A DNA stretch of 64,000 bases. Source: Cognatundibacterium jejuense (GTDB lineage: Bacteria > Pseudomonadota > Gammaproteobacteria > Burkholderiales > Burkholderiaceae_D). How positions within the stretch are numbered: position 1 is the first letter of the stretch; each line of letters starts with the position of its first letter. The notes under the pieces were generated by a model that did not search any database, had not been told where the DNA came from, and saw only the letters and a program-made list of their open reading frames with translations. Shown here piece by piece: positions 7,874 through 15,304 of this stretch. The translations under genes were made by a program, and so were the position numbers. The stretch lies in contig NZ_JACOFV010000013.1 of the NCBI RefSeq assembly GCF_014284255.1, positions 1-64,000 of the forward strand, given 5' to 3'.

Positions 7874-8092
7874 TTTCAGGCACGGAGACACAGTCAAGGG
7901 CCAGCCCGCAGGCCGCAGCGCCAAAGGCGACCGGGCGAGGACTGGGGCGAAGCCGAACCCTTTACAGTGGCGGAGCGCGATACGCTAAAGGTAGGGGTGT
8001 AGGGGAGGGTTTTTCTCCCTGCACCCCTGCCACGTGGCGAACGCGGGTGTGGGCAGCGCCCACGGTTCTGTTGTTCGTAGAAGGCTTCTGTT
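7874..8092. other. GC-rich structured stretch beside oriV
   Basis: About 220 bp far richer in GC than the rest of the element. It holds several hairpins: AGGGGTG...AGGGGAG pairing with CTCCCTGCACCCCT (7993-8028, loop with T5), and GTGGGC-agc-GCCCAC (8049-8063). An open frame across it looks like a by-product of composition. It may be a structured RNA, a single-strand initiation site or part of the replication origin; this is unproven. Confidence 0.45.
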
Positions 8093-8123
8093 GAGCACTG
8101 TACGAGTATTTGATTTTTTGAAA

Positions 8124-8345
8124 TTATCCACAGGCCGTATTTAGTAGATATAAGGTAGAAGAAGGTAGAGGGCAGTTAGCTCCTTGGAAAGCGTTGTTAG
8201 GCGCGGGTTTGACATAGTAAGGAGCGATGCTATGCCGATAAAACGCGATGCTATACCGATAAAGCGCGATGCTATACCGATAGGTGTGCGAGGCTATACC
8301 GTTGAGTTAAAACGTAAAATTTATAATTGTTTCGTTGCTAAAACC
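8124..8345. other. oriV: plasmid-type replication origin (oriV)
   Basis: A perfect DnaA box (TTATCCACA, 8124-8132) is followed by a block of 21-bp iterons from 8224 and then by an AT-rich stretch (8305-8370). This is the layout of iteron-controlled plasmid origins. A TrfA-type initiator is encoded in the same element at 11937-12815. Confidence 0.75.
8224..8304 (+). repeat. 21-bp iterons (three full plus one degenerate)
   Basis: Units begin at 8224, 8245 and 8266 with the core GCGATGCTATACCGATAAA, and a degenerate fourth copy (GCGAGGCTATACCG) starts near 8288. The period of 21 bp places each copy on the same face of the helix, as in initiator-binding iterons. Confidence 0.88.
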
Positions 8346-8426
8346 CTTTTTTATCTAACAGGCATTAAATAGTACAATGACATCTGTCTGTATAATTAAA
8401 GTTAGTGCTTCTTTTGGAAATTTGGT

Positions 8427-8915
8427 ATGGAAAACAATATTGATAAGTTTAACTACTACGTAGGGTGTGTCTTCGCAATCTTACAGAGCGGTTTTCCTTG
8501 CCGAATAAGCTTGAATTTCGTTGAAATCGTTGGTGGCGAAAAATGTCCTGAGACCACCTCCAGCAGTGGTAGGTGGACAGGTCGTTACCTAGTCAATGGC
8601 GAAGTTCAAGATATAACAAAGGAACTAGAGTTTGTTTGCGAGACAGTGAACTGGCTCTATGAAACCGATTATTTAATTGGTTCTGTAGGAGTAACTGAAC
8701 TCGGCAAAAGCGCTCTCGTCACATTAAGCCCAAAATCCCTTGAAATACTGAAGGTAGTTCCATCCTCAATTGATGCAAGCGAAAAAGAAAAATCAATTGG
8801 ACAAGAGCTTTCAGAGGCATTTAACTCTGCTGCCAAAAAGCAAATCACAGATGTCGCAAGTAAAGCACTTTCCTATTTATTCAAGATTGGTTGGGGAGCG
8901 TTGTCTGGGCCTTAG
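8427..8915 (+). CDS. hypothetical protein, partner of the PIN-like gene
   Basis: A 162-residue protein. The N-terminal two-thirds alternates helix and strand, with VNWLYETDYLIG and TELGKSALVTLSPKSLEILKVVPSSI, a winged-helix-like pattern. A C-terminal amphipathic region (EKSIGQELSEAFNSAAKKQ onward) ends in WGAL. Proteins with this C-terminal layout recur as unknowns near mobile elements; I cannot name a family. It precedes the PIN-like gene by under 100 bp in the same direction, so the two could be a toxin-antitoxin or defence pair; that is speculation from position. Confidence 0.6.
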   Translation: MENNIDKFNYYVGCVFAILQSGFPCRISLNFVEIVGGEKCPETTSSSGRWTGRYLVNGEVQDITKELEFVCETVNWLYETDYLIGSVGVTELGKSALVTLSPKSLEILKVVPSSIDASEKEKSIGQELSEAFNSAAKKQITDVASKALSYLFKIGWGALSGP

Positions 8916-9009
8916 CTATAACCAAACTTTCGAGCGGGACTGTCGCGAAGCAGCCCGCATCAGCCCCTCAACTTAACTTTAGACTTCTATAAATGCAAAG
9001 GTGCGCATC

Positions 9010-9591
9010 GTGGCCATTGATGTATACATTGACAGCTGTGCTTGGAACTATTTATACGAAAATATGGTCGATCTAGCGAAAGAACTGCCACAGAGTCAAT
9101 TCTCGATTCATGTGACCCGCGAAGTTGAGATTGAGTTAGGCGCAATTCCTGACGTCGGGTGCGATGGCACAGACAAAACTCTGCTAAAGGCGTACATCAA
9201 ACAAGGCATAAGTAGTGCCCCTGTCAAAACCAGTTACGTATTTGGCTTTAAAACACTGGAGCCGGACGGCACACAATCGCCAGTACAGGTCTACGGGGGC
9301 TTCAACGTTGGTACATGCCAATCAAACGAGGAAAGAAATTTTTATGCGAAACCTGAGATCAAACAACAACTTCTATCAGGTAAAAAGGCCAAGTCGGGCT
9401 TAGGCAAGAATCAAGCGGATGCCTCCTTAGCCGCCAAATCGCTCAGCACTATAGTGCTAACCAACGAGCGAATGAATAAAGTAGGCCCTTTAAAATTGGC
9501 CAATGCATTGGGAGGTAAGATGGTCTACCTTCAAGATCAAGTAGAGCCAAGTGGTCTTTCGATCGGCAACTACTTGACATCAATGACCTGA
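9010..9591 (+). CDS. PIN-like domain nuclease
   Basis: About 193 residues from a GTG at 9010, chosen because AAAGG (8997-9001) sits 8 nt before it; GTG at 9001 overlaps that site. Acidic residues typical of PIN nucleases are visible: Asp near the N-terminus (VYIDSCAWNYLY), a mid-protein Glu (VTREVEIEL), the NQADASLA Asp, and TNE after a hydrophobic strand (STIVLTNE). PIN domains in mobile elements often act as RNA-cutting toxins, but the length exceeds that of VapC and no VapB-like gene is adjacent, so a VapC label is not justified. Confidence 0.65.
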   Translation: MAIDVYIDSCAWNYLYENMVDLAKELPQSQFSIHVTREVEIELGAIPDVGCDGTDKTLLKAYIKQGISSAPVKTSYVFGFKTLEPDGTQSPVQVYGGFNVGTCQSNEERNFYAKPEIKQQLLSGKKAKSGLGKNQADASLAAKSLSTIVLTNERMNKVGPLKLANALGGKMVYLQDQVEPSGLSIGNYLTSMT

Positions 9592-9913
9592 GTGGTAATT
9601 TGCAGCATCTTGTAATATCCGGTTTATCTTGATTGAGGTGGCAGATGTGTCGTCGCAATGTCCAGCCAACCTTTATCAAACGTAAAAGTTCGAGCGTGTT
9701 CAACTGGATTTTGGATTCTAAGGATCCTCGCTTTCGTGGGGGGGGGGAATCCACGCTATTCATTAAAAACGCCAAAATAAATAAAAAAAATGACAAGATA
9801 TTGAGAATTATTTTCGCTAAGCCAAGCAATAATTTTATAACCACTTGGTCGAGACACTTTTTTGAATTCTAACTTGCTATCTAAATAGTACACAAATTCA
9901 TAGACACATAATG
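9592..9913. other. intergenic with a G10 tract
   Basis: No gene supported. It contains ten consecutive G residues at 9738-9747 flanked by CGTGG and CCACG, then A-rich sequence. Confidence 0.5.
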
Positions 9914-11374
9914 TCAGTATTTGGATGGTTGCTTTTCGTACCGATGACGGCGAACGGAATGGCGCTCGGTGCTGACCGAGACCCACTTGACGTCGTGAAC
10001 CTCGACAGAATCTAGGAAAAGTCGTAGTGTTTCCTTCCGGCAGTCTCCGTCAGGGTCCGGCGGTGAGCTGTCGTTCAAGAACGTCCCCAGAAAGCCTTCG
10101 TTGCTATCGCTTGCCTTTGATGCTTCAGATTGTGGCACGGCCTCACTCACGAAATAGTCAACTTCCCAGCCGTCTTCGGTGTTGTGGCAGGTGCTGGCCT
10201 CAATCTCAGTTCCCTTTGGAAAAGTGTCTTCCGCAACTCTCGCCGATTTATGGAAGAGGACAACGTTATACCCTTCCTTCACCTGCGCTGACGGAAAAAT
10301 GATTCCGTCGAGGAGTGGGTTATTGGTAGTCGCCAGGAAGTCGGCAACGGCCTGCGTCGGTAGATAGTCGATCCCTTCGTCATCCGGCATCACGGGACGT
10401 GCCATGAGTCGCTCCAGTGAGCGCAGGAATTCAGCGCGATGTAAACGCTCGTTGAAGGACGGATCAAAGATGCTGCCCTCTTCGTACACATCATTCGCAG
10501 CCGTGAGATCGAGTAAGCGCAGCTGACGTGTGATGTCGAATCTGGCGACGACCACTTGGCTTCCGACTGGCGGCCGAACTTCAGCAATGGCAACTTCCGC
10601 CCTTGTCGCACCATAGAAGACAGAGATTCCCTGTGCATTCATTCGACCGGCGCGTGCTAATCTGGCTGGTGGTGAGCCAATGTGGGTGGCTGGGCGACAC
10701 AGCGCTTCCTTAAGCCCATCTTCCGCTTGAAACACGCGAGAACGATAAAGATGATTGAGCTGCGTCCTTGGGCCAGCATCCACGACCAATGGGTGACCGT
10801 CGCGGGTCTTTAGCATGTCAGTACCACCAAAAATGCGAGTTAGAAGTTTTTCCGCCGAGTGACTGAAGAAACGCGCCCTGGTCTTAAGGGATTGTTCAAA
10901 CTCGTGCCATCCCATGTGAAGCCCGATAAAGTTCGGGAGACTTCGCTCATAGTACGAGTCCGAAGAGAACGCACTTTCCTCGCCAAAGTTGTCTTGGTCC
11001 CGATATGGAGCGTGCTTCTCTTCAAGGATTTCGAGGACATCTGCGGCGGGCTCCTCATCGATACCGACAGCATCCTGGATAGCATCGTTGACCGGCATGC
11101 CATCCCGCACCCAGACGTAGTCCGACTCTCTGTCGGCCATGAGTCGCTCCTGCCATGATTCCGGCTGATCCGCAGTTCGTTTGTAGTGATCGGAAAAAGG
11201 TTCCTCGATCCGTTCTGCTAGTTCTTCTATACTAATTGAAGGCGCGCTCTGGCCGCAGTAGCTACATTTGGCATTGCCTCCAGATGAATTAATTTCGCTG
11301 GCGAGATAAATCTCGCTGACGCAGCAATGACAGATGCGTTTGATTGTTATCTCGTCGTCCTTGATGTCGGCCAT
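9914..11374 (-). CDS. HEPN/RES-domain protein (predicted NAD+-targeting toxin)
   Basis: A 486-residue protein. Residues 12-45 hold a zinc-ribbon-like pair (CHCC ... CSYC). About 45-195 is helical and matches the HEPN/RES N-terminal domain type found before RES domains. About 210-400 is the RES domain: LYRSRVFQ, then ARAGRMNAQGISVFYGA with R, G and S, AIAEVRPPVG with E, and the closing YLPTQAVADFLA and GIIFPSA strands. RES toxins such as Xre-RES partners degrade NAD+. This large form stands alone, without an Xre antitoxin gene. Its base composition is richer in GC than its neighbours, a hint of separate acquisition. Confidence 0.85.
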   Translation of the reverse strand: MADIKDDEITIKRICHCCVSEIYLASEINSSGGNAKCSYCGQSAPSISIEELAERIEEPFSDHYKRTADQPESWQERLMADRESDYVWVRDGMPVNDAIQDAVGIDEEPAADVLEILEEKHAPYRDQDNFGEESAFSSDSYYERSLPNFIGLHMGWHEFEQSLKTRARFFSHSAEKLLTRIFGGTDMLKTRDGHPLVVDAGPRTQLNHLYRSRVFQAEDGLKEALCRPATHIGSPPARLARAGRMNAQGISVFYGATRAEVAIAEVRPPVGSQVVVARFDITRQLRLLDLTAANDVYEEGSIFDPSFNERLHRAEFLRSLERLMARPVMPDDEGIDYLPTQAVADFLATTNNPLLDGIIFPSAQVKEGYNVVLFHKSARVAEDTFPKGTEIEASTCHNTEDGWEVDYFVSEAVPQSEASKASDSNEGFLGTFLNDSSPPDPDGDCRKETLRLFLDSVEVHDVKWVSVSTERHSVRRHRYEKQPSKY

Positions 11375-11552
11375 GGTAGCTGGTGAAATTATCGTTATTT
11401 AGGAATATTTAATAAGAGATTTTGACGATTTTCTTTCATTGGAGTCAGATTCTAATGACTAGTTTACATTGATTCGTGGGCCATTTCACTGCCATGCCAA
11501 AAGGTCCTTGATGAGGAATTTTTCTCAATAACTTCAATCTGGATAGATTGTA
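11375..11552. other. upstream region of the RES gene
   Basis: AT-rich spacer presumably holding the promoter of the minus-strand RES gene; no motif stands out. Confidence 0.3.
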
Positions 11553-11906
11553 TTTATCAACAAATCACAGACTGCCAAGTCAGACATCTCCATCAATGAC
11601 CTGCTCTACGAAAAGGCCCAATCCGAAGTACATCGCTTGCTGTCAAAAATGGCGAAGTTTAACTAGAGCGCCCAGAGGGACGACTTGGTATTTGCAGCTC
11701 TTCAACGGTCATTCAGCGCTTATCAATCACAAGCAAATGAGCATGCCAGCGCTCGCCAAGCAGCCTGGGCCGAATTTAACACACTTAACGTCAACTTTCT
11801 ACGGCAGCTCCTCGTAGACATGCGTTTCATTGGCAATCAGAGTGTAGACGTCATTCAATATCACGTAACCCGCTGCACCTTTGTGTTGCGATTTAAAGGA
11901 ATCTGA
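11553..11906 (+). pseudogene. stop-interrupted gene remnant
   Basis: One frame reads KSDISINDLLYEKAQSEV and on to KMAKFN, hits TAG at about 11661, then continues in the same frame as RDDLVFAALQRSFSAYQSQA and a further helical, glutamine- and alanine-rich stretch to 11906. Both sides of the stop look like coding sequence. No start codon with a ribosome site is evident, so it is probably a decayed gene of unknown function. Confidence 0.35.
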
Positions 11907-11936
11907 AAATTTCGTGGATTCGGGCTTACAACCTCT

Positions 11937-12815
11937 CTAGGCAACATTAAATTCGATCCATAGACTGAGCTGCTCCTTTCGCTTCGTGCTCAATTCAATT
12001 TTTCCGTGAGCTATGATTTCCACGCGTTCGAGTTCCATCACTGCACATTGAATCGCATCTCTGAAATCTCTTAATCTGCCGCTATAGTCCATCTTGGCTT
12101 TTAACCAGTCTAACGCGTAATGCTGTAACGGATCGCTAGATGTCGCAATGAGGCGCTGCAGGGTCTTTGCCATATCTTGCCCTCGCCTTAGCATCATTCT
12201 TTTTTTCCAATCTATAAGCGCATATTCTCTGTTTCCAAACATCTCCACCCATCGAGGATCGAGAACGTATTTATATTCCTTTTCAATTTCGTCGTATGTA
12301 AAACTAGAAACAATGTGAAATGCAGCAGACCATCCTATTTTGTATTTGGTGGAGCCGTCGCGTTTTTTTGCTTCAAGGAACAATGTTCCCTCAGTTAGCG
12401 CCTTGAGACGACGATGCAACCATTTGTATTGCGCGTTACCTAAATTTCTCTCAATTTTTTGCAGAAGCTGCGCACGATTGAGGGAAACTGCTTCACCGAG
12501 AGGATGGAATCCCGCAAAGAATATAAGCGCCATGAGTATATCGCCATCAGCTTCGTCTAACTGTTCGCCAGTGTATTGCAGTACACAATCTCGTCTGCTT
12601 ACCATAATTTCTTGCCTATGAAATTTACGGCGTCCACGAGCAATTGGCGCTATGAAGCTGGATCTATTGAGATGGTTTGGCATCGCACCAATATCAAATC
12701 CGGGTAAAAAAAGTTTTGTAGGTGCGTTTGCAGCCGAAGTTTCTTTTCGATGCATCGCCTGCGCGGCAAGTTCTTCTACTCGCTCAATCGTAGATGAAAA
12801 CGAATTACGTTCCAT
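11937..12815 (-). CDS. trfA: TrfA-family replication initiator
   Basis: A 292-residue protein of the TrfA family, the iteron-binding initiators of IncP and related plasmids. Signature stretches are MPNHLNRSSFIAPIARGRR (about 44-62), LQYTGEQLDEADGDILMALI (about 79-98), HPLGEAVSLNRAQLLQ and the two winged-helix units after it, with a YALIDWKKRMML segment matching the TrfA core. It should bind the iterons at 8224-8304 and recruit host DnaA and DnaB. It follows the HTH gene by 3 bp, so the two are one operon. Its presence in a tRNA-integrated element implies plasmid ancestry or a replicative excised phase. Confidence 0.85.
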   Translation of the reverse strand: MERNSFSSTIERVEELAAQAMHRKETSAANAPTKLFLPGFDIGAMPNHLNRSSFIAPIARGRRKFHRQEIMVSRRDCVLQYTGEQLDEADGDILMALIFFAGFHPLGEAVSLNRAQLLQKIERNLGNAQYKWLHRRLKALTEGTLFLEAKKRDGSTKYKIGWSAAFHIVSSFTYDEIEKEYKYVLDPRWVEMFGNREYALIDWKKRMMLRRGQDMAKTLQRLIATSSDPLQHYALDWLKAKMDYSGRLRDFRDAIQCAVMELERVEIIAHGKIELSTKRKEQLSLWIEFNVA

Positions 12816-12818
12816 TTA

Positions 12819-13166
12819 TCAGCTCGACGATTGCGAGTTTGTCTCCTTGGCAGCTAGCGCAAGTGCAGCTCTCTCTTTATTAGTTTTCCTGCCTACTTTT
12901 TTTAGTACGGTTTCCCCATTTTTAATAAAGCGGACAAGATCCTCTGTTCGTACATAATTTTTACTGCCAAATTTAACGATTTCTATTGGGAAGGTGCCTT
13001 TGGAAATTTGATTTTTAGCTGATTGGTACGCTATTCCCAAAATTCGAGGTAACAGTGTTATTGGCAGCAATTCGCTACCTCCAGTGAGCGCGTAAATGCG
13101 TTCATCTAAAGAAGTGCGAGTGAAATACGATTCATTTACTGAAGGGGAATAATTTGGGGAATGCAT
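12819..13166 (-). CDS. small helix-turn-helix protein upstream of trfA
   Basis: A 115-residue protein from ATG at 13166 (AAAGGG about 9 nt upstream); the open frame extends to a TTG at 13202. A central segment, LLPRILGIAYQSAKNQISKG then FGSKNYVRTEDLVRFI, has the layout of MerR/AlpA- or PrtN-like DNA-binding domains: a helix-turn-helix, then a short wing and a helix. The C-terminus is basic and alanine-rich. It could autoregulate the trfA operon or act as an excisionase. Nothing in the sequence decides between these. Confidence 0.65.
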   Translation of the reverse strand: MHSPNYSPSVNESYFTRTSLDERIYALTGGSELLPITLLPRILGIAYQSAKNQISKGTFPIEIVKFGSKNYVRTEDLVRFIKNGETVLKKVGRKTNKERAALALAAKETNSQSSS

Positions 13167-13202
13167 TGAGCGCGACCCTTTCGTACAATTGCACTTTTGC
13201 AA

Positions 13203-13668
13203 TCGATTGAACGAGTGGCGGTTTTACGGCGTTTGTCCTCCTGTCTCGCGATCAGAAGCGAATCTCAGTATATGAGCACACGGCAAGTGAAGCTGCCGTG
13301 CTCTGACTCCGAACATCGACGACCTCGTTAAAAATTGTCGCGCTCGGTGGAGATCTGGGATATAGCCAGCGATAAAATCGCCTTCCCCTGAGTGGCCTAA
13401 AAAAAAACTCCGGTGCTGTCCTATCCGCATATTTCGGACGCCGTGTTTCAGAATTAAATTTTAATAGCGTAAAGCCATAGTTGGCAAGTACCGTTAAAGG
13501 CCTAGATGTACTTGTTAGTACTTCTTTTTGCGATTATGATGGGCAAAGCAGGACAAAATCATTAACGAAATTGTCCTCAAAGGACAATTTGGGACAATCT
13601 AGTTGGGTACGAGATGGAGTTTATGTTAGTACTTACTAGTACTCTAATTCATTGATTAGTAAATAAAA
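13203..13668. other. right-end control region of the element
   Basis: No gene supported. It holds the inverted repeat AAATTGTCCT / AGGACAATTT (13568-13577, 13581-13590), further GGACAA copies at 13551 and 13592, and several AGTACT palindromes (13517-13522, 13628-13642). It is the upstream region of the HTH-trfA operon and the right arm of the attachment region. Confidence 0.5.
13550..13597. promoter_or_regulatory. inverted repeat and putative arm sites, right end
   Basis: A 10-bp perfect inverted repeat with a 3-nt spacer plus two more direct GGACAA copies. The same heptamer AGGACAA occurs twice beside attL. It could be bound by the integrase, by an excisionase or by the HTH protein. Confidence 0.5.
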
Positions 13669-13687
13669 AAGCTCCTTAAAGGAGCTT
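13669..13687 (-). terminator. tRNA-Leu terminator supplied by the element
   Basis: AAGCTCC / GGAGCTT stem with a TTAAA loop and a T-run on the minus strand, just beyond the tRNA 3' end and inside the element's right end. The older terminator was left at 1895-1926. Confidence 0.8.
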
Positions 13688-13694
13688 GATTATC

Positions 13695-13749
13695 GTTGGT
13701 GCCGAGAGCCGGAATCGAACCGGCACGCCTTGCGGCGCGGGATTTTGAG
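13695..13749. repeat. attR: 55-bp repeat within tRNA-Leu
   Basis: Perfect copy of 1959-2013; here it is part of the intact tRNA gene. Confidence 0.92.
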
Positions 13750-13781
13750 TCCCGTGCGTCTACCTATTCCGCCATCTCGGC
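13697..13781 (-). tRNA. tRNA-Leu (CAA)
   Basis: An 85-nt class II tRNA on the minus strand. Acceptor GCCGAGA pairs with TCTCGGC, a GGGA/TCCC anticodon stem holds loop CTCAAAA (anticodon CAA, codon UUG), there is a long variable arm, GGTTCGATTCC T arm and encoded ACCA. It is the integration target of the element to its left; the recombination keeps the gene functional. Confidence 0.95.
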
Positions 13782-13927
13782 AACGCATAAACGAGATTAT
13801 GACAGGACTGCCTTGATTTTGCAAGTAGGGCGGGTGCCTTGGCATCTGCGGTGTACGTTATAAATCTTTTGTAGGATATTTTCTAGTATATTTTTTAGTC
13901 TATTTTTTGCATTGTGACGTCATTTTG

Positions 13928-15304
13928 CTATTGCTTTTGAAAATAGTGTTGAACACGCTGTAAGTAAAGCCAAAGAAATAGTGCCACCAGGGCGATGCTC
14001 AGACTGTTGGCGAGCCAGAAGCCTGCGGCGCCTCGGATTTGTTCTGGCATGATGTGCAATGGATCCAGACCGATGAAGTAGCCGCCGCCTAAGCCGCATC
14101 CCCACAAGGCGACTGCATATAAAACGGTCGGGATGACAGCGATTTTATAGGCGCGCAGGATGAAAGCGGCGACGACCTGAATGGCGTCAAACATTTGATA
14201 AAAAGAGATGAAGAAAAACAAGGGCAGGGCGGCGGCAATGATGGCTTCATTGTTGGTGTAGGCATGCAATATCCAGGAGCGGGTAAACCAGATGAGTACG
14301 CCGATAGGGATAGCGCACCCGGTGGCTAAGCGAATGCCTGCCTGACTCATTTTTTTTGCATGTTGCAAATCTTTGGCGCCAATGGCTTGCGCCACAAGGG
14401 TGCTGGTAGCGCTGGCGATAGAGAGCGGCAGCATGTATAAAATCGTGCCGAAGTTGGCCGTCAATTGATGGCCTGACACAGCGACCTCGCCTAAGCGTGC
14501 AATAAACAACGCCATGAAAGCGTAGGCGGTCACTTCAATGAGATAGCTCAGCCCCATCGGGATGCCAAGGTGCAGCAAGCCTTTTAAGGTCTGCCATTGT
14601 GGGCGTACAAAACCAGTGCCGAATAATTCAAAAATTTTATAGTACGCAACGCGATGCAAAATAATCCAACCTGCAAATAACATAAGCCACGCGATGACGG
14701 TCGTCGCGATGGCACAACCGGGGCCACCCATCGCGGGGATGCCTAAACCACCAAAGATAAATAAAGTATTGAGTGGGATTTTTAAGGCCAGCGAAGCAAG
14801 TTGGATTGCCATCACCATCTTGGGGCGGGCTACGGCATTGTTGAGTGCGCTATAAATCCTGAAGCCCAGCGTTGCCGGTAAGGCGAGTGCCAGAATTTGC
14901 AAATAGAGGCGGGATTTTTCTGAGAGGGCGGGAGATGCTTCGGCGATATTGAGTAGGGGCTGCGGGAATAGCAGTATGGTGCAGCCCACGCAGGATAAGA
15001 AAAGTGCTAACCAAATGCCTTGTTTGATTTTTGCGCCAATTTGAGGGTAATCACGCGCCCCAAACAGTTGACCTACGGTTGGAGAAATGGCTTGCAGTAC
15101 GCCATTGAGTCCGACAAAGATACTGATGTAAATCGAGATGCCTATCGACAATGCGGCGAGGTCAGTCGCTGAAAAGCGCGATGTCATTGCGGTATCAATG
15201 ACGCCATTGGCAACGACCGCTAACTGACCGATCAGCATGGGCCAGGCGATGGCGGCAATGCGAGTGATGTTGCCGGTTAAGCCTGACTCTGAAGCAGATT
15301 TCAT
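13928..15304 (-). CDS. MATE family efflux transporter (NorM-like)
   Basis: A 458-residue integral membrane protein with about twelve hydrophobic segments in two similar halves, typical length for the family. MATE proteins export drugs and organic cations in exchange for Na+ or H+. Characteristic stretches are IAAIAWPMLIGQLAVVANGV near the N-terminus, SPTVGQLFGARD and, in the second half, STLVAQAIGAKD. Its start overlaps the stop of the glycosyltransferase gene by ATGA, so they share a transcript. Substrate cannot be read from sequence. Confidence 0.9.
   Translation of the reverse strand: MKSASESGLTGNITRIAAIAWPMLIGQLAVVANGVIDTAMTSRFSATDLAALSIGISIYISIFVGLNGVLQAISPTVGQLFGARDYPQIGAKIKQGIWLALFLSCVGCTILLFPQPLLNIAEASPALSEKSRLYLQILALALPATLGFRIYSALNNAVARPKMVMAIQLASLALKIPLNTLFIFGGLGIPAMGGPGCAIATTVIAWLMLFAGWIILHRVAYYKIFELFGTGFVRPQWQTLKGLLHLGIPMGLSYLIEVTAYAFMALFIARLGEVAVSGHQLTANFGTILYMLPLSIASATSTLVAQAIGAKDLQHAKKMSQAGIRLATGCAIPIGVLIWFTRSWILHAYTNNEAIIAAALPLFFFISFYQMFDAIQVVAAFILRAYKIAVIPTVLYAVALWGCGLGGGYFIGLDPLHIMPEQIRGAAGFWLANSLSIALVALFLWLYLQRVQHYFQKQ

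Noticed and set aside
7786-8094. 102-codon open frame across the GC-rich segment
   Set aside because: No ribosome site; composition-driven low-complexity peptide over hairpins, so treated as non-coding.
8224-8304. CRISPR array
   Set aside because: The repeats abut with no spacers and fit iterons instead.
8184-8372. 62-codon frame over the iterons
   Set aside because: The repeated peptide only mirrors the 21-bp DNA repeats; no start signals.
9010-9591. VapC toxin
   Set aside because: PIN-like acids are seen but the length and absence of a VapB-like neighbour do not support that name.
13224-13430. 68-codon minus-strand frame upstream of the HTH gene
   Set aside because: No ribosome site or similarity; probably the operon leader.
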